Below are positions 1-5,612 of a DNA stretch of 6,377 bases, piece after piece (within the stretch, counting starts at the first letter, position 1; every line of letters starts with the position of its first letter). Made by a program: the position numbers and the translations under genes. The DNA comes from Clostridia bacterium. GTDB taxonomy: Bacteria > Bacillota > Clostridia > Oscillospirales > CAG-272. The notes beneath the pieces are model-generated. The model was given only the letters and a program-made list of their open reading frames with translations. It was not told where the DNA came from and did no database searches. Where the stretch lies: assembly GCA_017379815.1 (NCBI GenBank), contig JAFNVK010000034.1, forward strand, positions 1-6,377. Direction: 5' to 3'.

Positions 1-144
1 ATTGGAGAGCTTTGGCGAATCGCTCATGCCTGCCAGCATCTTGCTCAGCGTACCGAGCGGGATCCCCGAGCGTGCGGAAAGCTGCTCGTTGGTCAGCTTG
101 CGCTCTGCCTTTTTCTTCTTTATCCGATCGATGTAATTTTCCAT
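1..144 (-). CDS. XRE-family helix-turn-helix DNA-binding regulator, N-terminal part only
   Basis: This is the first 48 codons of a leftward gene that runs off the left edge. The translation has a basic N-terminal helix (MENYIDRIKKKKAERK), then a helix-turn-helix: KLTNEQLSARSGI forms the first helix and turn, and PLGTLSKMLAG (about residues 29-39) is the recognition helix. This is the usual layout of the Cro/C1 (XRE) family, in which this domain contacts DNA as a dimer. The ATG at 144-142 is preceded by GGAGGT (153-148) and a good promoter at 175-203, so the start is secure. What follows the HTH cannot be seen, so neither an effector domain nor a membrane segment can be excluded. It is divergent from the small membrane protein gene at 315, which it might regulate along with itself; that is inferred only from the arrangement. 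Confidence 0.85.
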   Translation of the reverse strand, partial: MENYIDRIKKKKAERKLTNEQLSARSGIPLGTLSKMLAGMSDSPKLSN

Positions 145-174
145 ACGACCTCCAAATTTTCCGATTACGGTACT

Positions 175-203
175 ATTATACCACGGCTTTTTCGGTTTGT
201 AAA
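175..203 (-). promoter_or_regulatory. Sigma-A promoter of the XRE regulator gene
   Basis: On the minus strand the -35 is TTTACA (203-198) and the -10 is TATAAT (180-175), separated by 17 nt. The -10 is perfect and the -35 differs from TTGACA at one base. Transcription should begin near 168, giving a leader of about 24 nt before the ATG at 144. Confidence 0.8.
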
Positions 204-243
204 GAGGTTTTTTGAATTTTTTTCTTTTTTTGGAATTTTCCTA

Positions 244-272
244 TTGACAAACGCATTTTTTTCTGCTATAAT
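244..272 (+). promoter_or_regulatory. Consensus sigma-A promoter of the small membrane protein gene
   Basis: TTGACA (244-249) and TATAAT (267-272) are both perfect and are separated by 17 nt. A run of T-rich DNA lies just upstream. The expected start of transcription is near 279, about 36 nt before the ATG at 315. The promoter points away from the regulator promoter at 175-203; the two -35 boxes are 40 nt apart, so one bound regulator could affect both. Confidence 0.88.
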
Positions 273-301
273 ACGCTTGTAACAGTTCCATTTTTGGATT
301 T

Positions 302-307
302 AAGGAG
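302..307 (+). promoter_or_regulatory. Ribosome binding site that sets the start of the small membrane protein
   Basis: AAGGAG lies 7 nt before the ATG at 315. The upstream in-frame TTG at 294 would place this site inside the coding region and has no site of its own, so 315 is the better start. Confidence 0.8.
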
Positions 308-314
308 CAGAAAA

Positions 315-608
315 ATGAACGCATCGTATGAAAAAAACGGATATTTTGATTCCAATACCAGAATTTTTGAAGGTTGCTTCACGGAGTCCGCGCCGCGTGA
401 AAATCACCTGCAAAAGCTCCTCGCTCGCGTCAGCGCACTGCCCGTGGCACGCGTGCTTCGCGTAGCAGGAACGACCCTTTCTCTGGTCGGCTTTGTCGGC
501 GTGATCGGTGCCATGGAGAGAGGCACGGTCAGCCTCCTTTCCGGCCTTTGCATCGGTGCCTTGCTCATCGGCGTGGAGTATCTCTGCCTGCGCAGCCGCC
601 GCGCCTGA
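315..608 (+). CDS. Small two-helix membrane protein of unknown function (97 aa)
   Basis: I do not recognise the family. The first 45 residues are polar and look cytoplasmic. Two hydrophobic segments follow, about residues 48-67 (VLRVAGTTLSLVGFVGVIGA) and 71-92, joined by a very short MERG turn, so the protein is probably a membrane hairpin. Arginines at 46 and 49 and the C-terminal RSRRA suggest that both ends are in the cytoplasm. It has no signal peptidase site, no catalytic motif and only two cysteines in unremarkable positions. A consensus promoter and a good ribosome site support expression. It is transcribed away from the XRE regulator gene and ends 49 nt from the convergent spoIIP stop, with no clear terminator between them. 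A link to the regulator is possible but unproven. Confidence 0.75.
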   Translation: MNASYEKNGYFDSNTRIFEGCFTESAPRENHLQKLLARVSALPVARVLRVAGTTLSLVGFVGVIGAMERGTVSLLSGLCIGALLIGVEYLCLRSRRA

Positions 609-657
609 GAGCTTCTATTCCTTTCGTGCAAATCACCTAAAGACAAACACCAAAGGA

Positions 658-1725
658 TCAATCCGCCTCACCCAGCAGAATAGCGGCGATCGCCTTCCCC
701 GCAAGAATAGCGGCGCGCTCGGCCTCCTCAAGTGAATTGGCATCGCTCCCCACCTCAAGAAGGAGTGAAAGAGGGGCGAGCTCTTGATTATAGGAAGAAT
801 TTCGCAGGGTAACGGGGCGCACGAGCCCTCGGCCATCGGCATTCAAGCGCTCGCGCAGCTGAAGAGCCAGGGCGAGATTGTTCTCCCAGCCATGCGGAAA
901 GCGCGTACCGTTTCCATCCGTCCCCACCACGAAAAGCAGCTGAGCCGTCGGCTCCTCCGTGCCCGTGGCTATCGTGCGAAGATACGCCCCTTCCCCATCC
1001 CTGACCGAATCCCGATGCAGGTCGATCACACAGCAGATCTCAGGATAACGCTCCAAATACGCTTTGACCGTCTCCGCGGCGCGCTCGTATGCGCCTCGCT
1101 GAGTCGGCGCATCGAGCATCACCGTGCAGTGCAGCACGGTGATGCCTTCTTTTTCGAGTGTCTCACCAAGTCTTTGGCCAACGGCAACTACCCCGAGCAT
1201 GGGATCATCCGAGTAGGAGAGATCCCCCATAGGCGAGGTCAGAAGCCTCGTATCCTTCGGAAGATAGGCCTCGCTCGTGTGTGTGTGCAGGATGAGCACG
1301 GTCGGCCGCTCCGCGCCCGCACGCGAAAGCTCGCGCAGAAGCAGCTCGGTAACGCTCGGTCGGTAGGCCGTTTCGTTGTGGATGTATTCCTTTCCCAAGG
1401 ACAGGCAGGAGAGATCCGCCTCGCGGATCGGCGTTCCTCCTTCGGGAAGCATCTCCTCCGTGGGCGGCTCGGTCGAGAGCGGTCCATCTGTCTCTGCGTC
1501 ACTCTCGTCCTCACTCTCCTGCTCTCCCGGAAGAGGCGCCCCGCCTCCCGAGAGCCACCCTCCGTCCGCTTGCATCCAGACCGTGCTGACCGCAAAGGCG
1601 GCTACGAGGAGTGCACAGGCAACAAGCAGGATCAAAAGAGCGCGATATCCGCCGCCGTATCCCTCCTCCAAGGATACCGCCTCCCTCGCGCGGCCGGCTT
1701 TTTTCGGTGTCGGTAAGGCTTGCAT
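658..1725 (-). CDS. spoIIP: Stage II sporulation protein P, engulfment peptidoglycan hydrolase
   Basis: SpoIIP is a membrane-anchored cell-wall hydrolase (amidase and endopeptidase) that works with SpoIID and SpoIIM in the mother cell during engulfment. The 355-residue translation has a short cytoplasmic N-terminus, one membrane segment (about 28-50) and an acidic, Ser/Thr/Pro-rich linker (about 65-100). The catalytic domain runs from about 105 to 350. Family motifs are clear: LHTHTSEAY with His147, His149 and Glu152; DLHRDS with His237; SYNQELAPLS; and LLLEVGSDANS with Glu324. The histidines and Glu152 are the likely zinc ligands, and Glu324 matches the conserved late glutamate (inferred by motif comparison). 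The ATG at 1725 has AAGGAG 8 nt upstream and puts the membrane segment in the usual place. An in-frame TTG at 1854 would add 43 unconvincing residues. It lies 158 nt after gpr, the same order as in Bacillus. Confidence 0.93.
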   Translation of the reverse strand: MQALPTPKKAGRAREAVSLEEGYGGGYRALLILLVACALLVAAFAVSTVWMQADGGWLSGGGAPLPGEQESEDESDAETDGPLSTEPPTEEMLPEGGTPIREADLSCLSLGKEYIHNETAYRPSVTELLLRELSRAGAERPTVLILHTHTSEAYLPKDTRLLTSPMGDLSYSDDPMLGVVAVGQRLGETLEKEGITVLHCTVMLDAPTQRGAYERAAETVKAYLERYPEICCVIDLHRDSVRDGEGAYLRTIATGTEEPTAQLLFVVGTDGNGTRFPHGWENNLALALQLRERLNADGRGLVRPVTLRNSSYNQELAPLSLLLEVGSDANSLEEAERAAILAGKAIAAILLGEAD

Positions 1726-1733
1726 GGCATTTG

Positions 1734-1739
1734 CTCCTT
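1734..1739 (-). promoter_or_regulatory. Ribosome binding site that sets the spoIIP start
   Basis: AAGGAG on the minus strand, 8 nt before the ATG at 1725. It supports this start over the in-frame TTG at 1854. Confidence 0.8.
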
Positions 1740-1769
1740 TCGCATTCGTCTCCGAGAAGACTCTGCTCC

Positions 1770-1797
1770 AGTGTATGAGATCGCCCGTCGGGTTTAT
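1770..1797 (-). promoter_or_regulatory. Candidate sigma-E promoter of spoIIP
   Basis: On the minus strand CATACACT (1777-1770) matches the Bacillus sigma-E -10 consensus CATACAnT at every fixed position. The -35 trinucleotide ATA (1797-1795) lies upstream with a 17-nt spacer, within the 16-18 nt expected. Transcription would start near 1763, giving a leader of about 38 nt to the ATG at 1725. Sigma-E control of spoIIP is established in B. subtilis, so the position and the biology agree. The -35 element is short and could match by chance. Confidence 0.6.
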
Positions 1798-1883
1798 GCA
1801 TGCGCATCCTCCTTCGGATAAAGCACGCGCAGAAGACCTTGCCCTACCCTTCAAGAGACCGCGTTTCTCTCCGCCGTCCGTCC

Positions 1884-2771
1884 TTATCCTTCAACGAAAG
1901 CCAGATCAATGGCGCGCGCAAGCAAGGAAGCAGCACGGGCCACCAGAAGATCGCATTCCCTTGGAGACACGAAGAAGCTCTCCCCCTCCCGCAAAACGCG
2001 GCTGAGCGCAGGAGAATCCGCACGCAGCCCCGCCTCGGAGAGCGCATCCCAGACCAGCGTTGCGGAGCTGACCACGGTGGGTATACCAAGCGCAAGCACG
2101 GGAACGCCCATCGTTTCCCGCGTGATCGCTCTTCGGCGGTTTCCAACGCCGGAGCCCGGTTCGATCCCCACGTCCGAGAGCTGTACGGTCCTGCCGAGAC
2201 GCTCGCAGCCGCGTGCCGCAAGGGCGTCCACGACGAGAATAAGATCGGGATGCACGCAGTCCACCGCACTGAGAAGAAGTGCTGACGTCTCAATCCCGGT
2301 CTGCCCGAGAACCCCCGGAGCCACGGCCGAAAGAGCGGCACAGCCGAGCGAGTGGTAAAGCTCTTCCTCGTACTGCGCCAGATGGCGCGTTGCGGTAAGG
2401 CCGGAAACGGTTCGCGGCCCGATCGCATCGACCGTCAGGTCGGCGTTGCCAAGGCCCGCCACCAGAAGAGAAAGCTCTTTCCCCACGCACTTGCCGCTCA
2501 CGCGCTCGGCCATGCCCCGAAGCTCCCGGCTCAAGAGACGGGCGAGCTGCGTCTCCTCCCTCTCGCTCAGCTGATGAAGGCCTCGGCATTCAAAGGTCAG
2601 GTATTCGCCCTGCGGCTTTCCCAGGGCGCGCGCCCCCGCTTCCGAGCGTATCGTAAGCCGGCTTTCCCGAAAGGGACCTACCCTTCTCTGCGACCATTCC
2701 GTTCCGCCGACCCGCCAGTTTTCGCCGCTTACTCCCTCCAGCGCAAGATCGCTCCTTGCCGAAAAAGCCAT
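1884..2771 (-). CDS. gpr: Germination protease (GPR endopeptidase, peptidase family A25)
   Basis: GPR is made as a zymogen in the developing spore. At germination it cuts the small acid-soluble DNA-protecting proteins (SASPs), starting their breakdown to amino acids. The 295-residue translation carries family motifs in order: RSDLALE at the N-terminus, VAGLGNADLTVDAIGP (about 104-119), APGVLGQTGIET (151-162), DLILVVDALAAR (176-187), QLSDVGIEPGSGVGN (197-211), and VPVLALGIPTVV (223-234). Asp115 and Asp182 appear to match the catalytic aspartates Asp127 and Asp193 of the B. megaterium enzyme. The RSD-LALE site resembles the known self-processing site and SASP cleavage sites; cleavage there would remove only 8 residues. 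The protein is shorter than Bacillus GPR (about 370 aa), mostly between IPTVV and the C-terminal helix. The ATG at 2771 follows AGGAGG; an upstream in-frame TTG at 2798 lacks a site. Confidence 0.95.
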   Translation of the reverse strand: MAFSARSDLALEGVSGENWRVGGTEWSQRRVGPFRESRLTIRSEAGARALGKPQGEYLTFECRGLHQLSEREETQLARLLSRELRGMAERVSGKCVGKELSLLVAGLGNADLTVDAIGPRTVSGLTATRHLAQYEEELYHSLGCAALSAVAPGVLGQTGIETSALLLSAVDCVHPDLILVVDALAARGCERLGRTVQLSDVGIEPGSGVGNRRRAITRETMGVPVLALGIPTVVSSATLVWDALSEAGLRADSPALSRVLREGESFFVSPRECDLLVARAASLLARAIDLAFVEG

Positions 2772-2775
2772 GTAT

Positions 2776-2781
2776 CCTCCT
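2776..2781 (-). promoter_or_regulatory. Ribosome binding site that sets the gpr start
   Basis: AGGAGG on the minus strand, with 4 nt between it and the ATG at 2771. The spacing is slightly tight but the core is perfect. No comparable site precedes the alternative TTG at 2798. Confidence 0.75.
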
Positions 2782-2789
2782 AAACAACC

Positions 2790-2819
2790 TTTTAACAAAG
2801 CGTGTCCGTTTTGTTAAAA
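2790..2819. repeat. 10-bp perfect inverted repeat in the gpr leader, with a third copy of its core nearby
   Basis: TTTTAACAAA (2790-2799) and TTTGTTAAAA (2810-2819) are perfect inverted copies separated by 10 nt. The core TTAACAAA occurs again at 2852-2859. The repeat lies 18 nt upstream of the gpr ATG, so it should be in the gpr leader RNA, where it could form a weak AU-rich hairpin. It could equally be a protein-binding site serving gpr, the divergent binding-protein gene, or both. It is not followed by a T-run suited to termination in either direction. Confidence 0.6.
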
Positions 2820-2834
2820 TCCGATTTTATGAAT

Positions 2835-2865
2835 TTAATCTTCCAAGAAAGTTAACAAAATATAC
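2835..2865 (-). promoter_or_regulatory. Tentative forespore (sigma-F/sigma-G) promoter of gpr
   Basis: On the minus strand GTATA (2865-2861) fits the -35 consensus of both sigma-F (GYWTA) and sigma-G (GnATR). After 16 nt comes GGAAGATTAA (2844-2835), which matches the sigma-F -10 only in its first part; read as sigma-G it also has mismatches. No good sigma-A promoter was seen for gpr. B. subtilis gpr is read by sigma-F and sigma-G, so a promoter of this type is expected here, but the -10 is weak. Confidence 0.35.
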
Positions 2866-2886
2866 ACGAAAAGATTTTTTAATCCC

Positions 2887-2915
2887 TTGAAAAAGGCAGG
2901 AAAATAGTTTATAAT
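2887..2915 (+). promoter_or_regulatory. Sigma-A promoter of the substrate-binding lipoprotein gene
   Basis: TTGAAA (2887-2892) and TATAAT (2910-2915) are separated by 17 nt. The -10 is perfect and the -35 differs from consensus at one base. AT-rich DNA with A-runs lies upstream. Transcription should begin near 2922, giving a leader of about 79 nt before the ATG at 3001. Confidence 0.85.
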
Positions 2916-2928
2916 ATTAAAGTACGTA

Positions 2929-2959
2929 GGCGCACGTGAGAAACAGAAAACGTTGCGCC
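2929..2959 (+). other. Stem-loop near the 5' end of the substrate-binding protein mRNA
   Basis: GGCGC (2929-2933) pairs with GCGCC (2955-2959), and ACGT (2934-2937) pairs with ACGT (2950-2953), with T2954 bulged and a 12-nt purine-rich loop. The hairpin starts about 7 nt from the predicted transcription start. A T-rich run follows at 2968-2979 but starts 8 nt after the stem, so it is a poor terminator. A 5' hairpin that slows mRNA decay is one plausible role; attenuation is another. Confidence 0.5.
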
Positions 2960-3000
2960 GCTTTCGATTTTTTCTTTTTCAAGAGGAGGATTTTCAAATC

Positions 3001-5442
3001 ATGACAAAACGGATCATTGCACTGCTGTTGTGTGCGGTCATGCTGCTTCCCGTTCTGGCTTCCTGCGCAAGCAAAAAGGACGAGAACGACAGAGGTGCAT
3101 ACGTCACCATGTATTTGACGAGCGAGATCTACGATTTTGACCCGGCAACTGCATACTACAACACCGAGGCCGCCGACATCCTCGGCATGATGTTCGACAC
3201 GCTCTTCAAGATCAACGAGAAAGGCAAGGTTGAAAAATCCTTGGTCAGCAAGTATTCCACCCACGCCGACACGGCAAGAGGCGAATACTACATGATGCTC
3301 TCCCTGAAGGAGCGCTATTGGAGCAACGGCACCGCACTGACCTCCGACGACGTCGTCTTCACCTTCAAGCGCCTGCTCAACTCCAACAACAATTTTGCCG
3401 CTGCCTCGCTGCTTTACGATATCAAGAACGCACGCGCCGTCAAGGAGGGTGACGTTTCCATCGACGATCTCGGCGTTGAGGCTGTTGAGGACAGACTGGT
3501 CAAGATCTCCTTTGAGGGCCCGATCGACTTTGACGCCTTCATCCTCAATCTGACCAGCGTATGCACCGCTCCTCTCCTTGAGAACTACGTCGCCAAGGAT
3601 CCCGACTGGGCAAAGAAGGCTTCGACCATGGTCACCAGCGGCCCCTTCAAGCTCGGCAAGGTCATCTACTCTGACGTGACGATCGACTCCATGGCTCTCG
3701 TGACCGACGTGCTCCTGAAGGACGTGGGCATTAACCTTGGCGCACTTGGCATTGAGGAGATCACCAGAAGCACCCGTCTCTCCAGCCAGCTGAAGATGGA
3801 TGACGCCGCTATTGCCAAGATGATCGAGTGCATCGACGCAAGAATCACCGCCGCCATCGGCCCGCACTCCTTCCATCCTGAAATTGAGGACAAAAACAGC
3901 AAGGACTATATGCGCACGAGCAACGTCGGCGACGTTGTGAGCTACCTCGACAAGACGGTCAAGAACGGTGACCTCGCACCCAAGAACATCCACGGCTCCG
4001 ACGCCATCACCGGTGCTCCCTTCACCAAGGAAATGGCCTCCATCGTCAAGGAGATCAGCTATTTCTATCTGGAGCGCAACAAGTACTACGACCGTAACGA
4101 CGAGAAGGAAGATCCCATCGACAAGGGCGTTACTCCCTACCGCTTGCTTGTGGATTGCTCCAAGACCCCTGAGGAGATCCTGGCTGCTTATCAGGCAGGC
4201 GAGATCCACTATATGAACAGCATTCCCCTTTCCCTGCGCAACAACGACGCCGTTAAGAACGAGGTAGAGATCACCAACGGCCTTTCCACCTTCGTCTGCT
4301 TCCTGAACGAGAACGCACTCATCGACGACGGCAAGGACGGCAGCTACCTCTTCGCCAACGAAAAGGTCCGCCTGGCACTTTCTGCAGCCATTGACCGTAA
4401 TGCCATCGCCTCTGCGATCGTCTACGCACAGGCCGCTACCGGCCTTGTCTGCCCCGGCGTCTTTAACGGCAATACCAAGGGCAAGACCGATTTCCGCACC
4501 GCAGGCGGAAGCCTCCTCTCCACCGGTGAGAACACCCCCGAGGCAAACCGACTTCTCAGCGAGGCAGGCATCGACCCCAAGGATTATTCCTTCAGCATCA
4601 AGGTGTCCAAGAATGACGACGTTCACTGTGCGATCGTGGAAATGATCGCCGCGAAGTGGAACGCGCTTGGCTTCAACGTCACGGTAGATTACGTCAGAAC
4701 CATTCAGAACAACGATTACCTCAAGAACGTCAACGGCATCGTGTCCGATATCTGCGACGATCCGCTGGTTGAGGCGATCCAGTACAACGAGTACGAGGTA
4801 GTTGCCTTCGACTACGTGGCCTACACCGCCGATGCATACTCCATGCTCTCCAACTTCGCCCTTTCCTTCTCCGGAATGGCTCTGGACATCGACCTGGGTT
4901 CGAACACCTACAGCCTCACCGGTCACTCCACCGGCTACAACAGCGAGGCCTACAATACCCTCATGGAGGCCATCTACTACCTCCCCTACTTCGCAAGCCT
5001 CACCGAGGATGACTACCAGTTCCTCGGCATCTACGGAGAGGACTCCGAGGACGTTGAGAACGCAAAGGTCGAATTCAAGGCTCTCTACAACGCCATCAAG
5101 GCCGTCTACGAGGCCAACGGCATCACTCCCTCCACCAAGGCATCCGATTGGGAGGAGCAGAAGAACACCCTCCTGCACAAGGCAGAGGAGCTTCTCCTTT
5201 CCGATATGCCCGTGATCCCCGTCGTCTTCAACCAGAAGGCCTCCATGGGACGCAGCGAGCTTTCCGGTGTCAAGTCGGCATTCTACACCGACAGCATCTT
5301 CACCAAGGCAAAGCTGAAGAACTACGAGGACCTCACCTATATTGACGAGATCGGCGACAGAGTTTCCATCTTTGCCGACTTCCCCGAGATCTACTGGGAT
5401 AAGCAGGGACAGGATTTCTCCAATAAATCCGAGGGCAAGTAA
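3001..5442 (+). CDS. ABC transporter substrate-binding lipoprotein, family 5 (SBP_bac_5), enlarged form
   Basis: This 813-residue protein should be exported, lipidated and anchored to the outer face of the membrane, where family members capture peptides, nickel or similar solutes for an ABC importer. A lipoprotein signal peptide ends in lipobox LASC with Cys22. Family landmarks follow in order: WSNGTALTSDDVVFTFKR (107-124), TSGPFKL (212-218), ERNKYYD (358-364), FANEKVRLALSAAIDR (451-466), EANRLLSEAGI (514-524), GYNSEAYNTLMEA (645-657) and KAEELLLSDMPVIPV (727-741). Usual members have roughly 500-550 residues. Extra sequence lies between TSGPFKL and ERNKYYD (about 225-350) and between 658 and 720. 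The ATG at 3001 follows GAGGAGGA by about 10 nt; an in-frame TTG at 2953 would spoil the signal peptide. It has its own promoter and terminator and no permease or ATPase gene next to it. The substrate cannot be read from the sequence. Codon use is strongly biased, which suggests high expression. Confidence 0.9.
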   Translation: MTKRIIALLLCAVMLLPVLASCASKKDENDRGAYVTMYLTSEIYDFDPATAYYNTEAADILGMMFDTLFKINEKGKVEKSLVSKYSTHADTARGEYYMMLSLKERYWSNGTALTSDDVVFTFKRLLNSNNNFAAASLLYDIKNARAVKEGDVSIDDLGVEAVEDRLVKISFEGPIDFDAFILNLTSVCTAPLLENYVAKDPDWAKKASTMVTSGPFKLGKVIYSDVTIDSMALVTDVLLKDVGINLGALGIEEITRSTRLSSQLKMDDAAIAKMIECIDARITAAIGPHSFHPEIEDKNSKDYMRTSNVGDVVSYLDKTVKNGDLAPKNIHGSDAITGAPFTKEMASIVKEISYFYLERNKYYDRNDEKEDPIDKGVTPYRLLVDCSKTPEEILAAYQAGEIHYMNSIPLSLRNNDAVKNEVEITNGLSTFVCFLNENALIDDGKDGSYLFANEKVRLALSAAIDRNAIASAIVYAQAATGLVCPGVFNGNTKGKTDFRTAGGSLLSTGENTPEANRLLSEAGIDPKDYSFSIKVSKNDDVHCAIVEMIAAKWNALGFNVTVDYVRTIQNNDYLKNVNGIVSDICDDPLVEAIQYNEYEVVAFDYVAYTADAYSMLSNFALSFSGMALDIDLGSNTYSLTGHSTGYNSEAYNTLMEAIYYLPYFASLTEDDYQFLGIYGEDSEDVENAKVEFKALYNAIKAVYEANGITPSTKASDWEEQKNTLLHKAEELLLSDMPVIPVVFNQKASMGRSELSGVKSAFYTDSIFTKAKLKNYEDLTYIDEIGDRVSIFADFPEIYWDKQGQDFSNKSEGK

Positions 5443-5463
5443 GAACTGATCCAAACGTATCCG

Positions 5464-5503
5464 AAACGGGTATCCGCGCAAAACGCGCGGATACCCGTTT
5501 TTT
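5464..5503 (+). terminator. Strong intrinsic terminator of the substrate-binding protein gene
   Basis: AAACGGGTATCCGCGC (5464-5479) pairs perfectly with GCGCGGATACCCGTTT (5485-5500) around a 5-nt loop, giving a 16-bp stem that runs into TTTTTT (5498-5503). It begins 21 nt after the stop codon. It also separates the gene from the pheS control region. Confidence 0.95.
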
Positions 5504-5577
5504 GGGTCTCCCCCGAATCTCCTGTGCGTTCCTCTTCCTTATTATTTAGTAAAAATCCCTTTTTTCGCAAAAAATGC

Positions 5578-5606
5578 TTGACAAGGCAAAAAAAATGTGG
5601 TATTCT
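5578..5606 (+). promoter_or_regulatory. Sigma-A promoter of the pheS T-box leader
   Basis: TTGACA (5578-5583) is perfect and TATTCT (5601-5606) matches the -10 at four of six positions, with a 17-nt spacer. A TTTTTT...AAAAAA stretch at about 5560-5574 just upstream could act as an UP-like or bent-DNA element. Transcription should begin near 5613, just before T-box stem I. The stretch 5504-5577 holds nothing else that I can identify. Confidence 0.8.
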
Positions 5607-5612
5607 ATCCGT

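Noticed and set aside
232..241. GGAATTTTCC as a palindromic operator
   Set aside because: Arms are only 4 bp in AT-rich DNA; not distinguishable from chance by itself.
609..657. A shared terminator between the convergent small membrane protein gene and spoIIP
   Set aside because: No stem followed by a T-run could be found on either strand in these 49 nt.
784..1716. 310-codon open frame on the plus strand opposite spoIIP
   Set aside because: Arg-rich translation without motifs, lying antisense to a clear SpoIIP catalytic domain, and without a promoter or good ribosome site.
1844..2428. 194-codon minus-strand open frame in another frame within gpr
   Set aside because: It overlaps conserved GPR motifs, is Arg- and Ser-rich, and lacks its own start signals.
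2790..2819. TTTGTTAAA copies as Spo0A boxes
   Set aside because: They differ at two positions from the Spo0A box TTTGTCGAA, both in the core, so the resemblance is too weak to name the regulator.
2917..5481. 854-codon open frame on the minus strand opposite the binding-protein gene
   Set aside because: It is aligned codon-to-codon with the sense gene, is rich in Val, Gly, Leu and Asp as expected from reversed C-ending codons, and shows no family motif. The sense protein has a signal peptide, family motifs, promoter and terminator.
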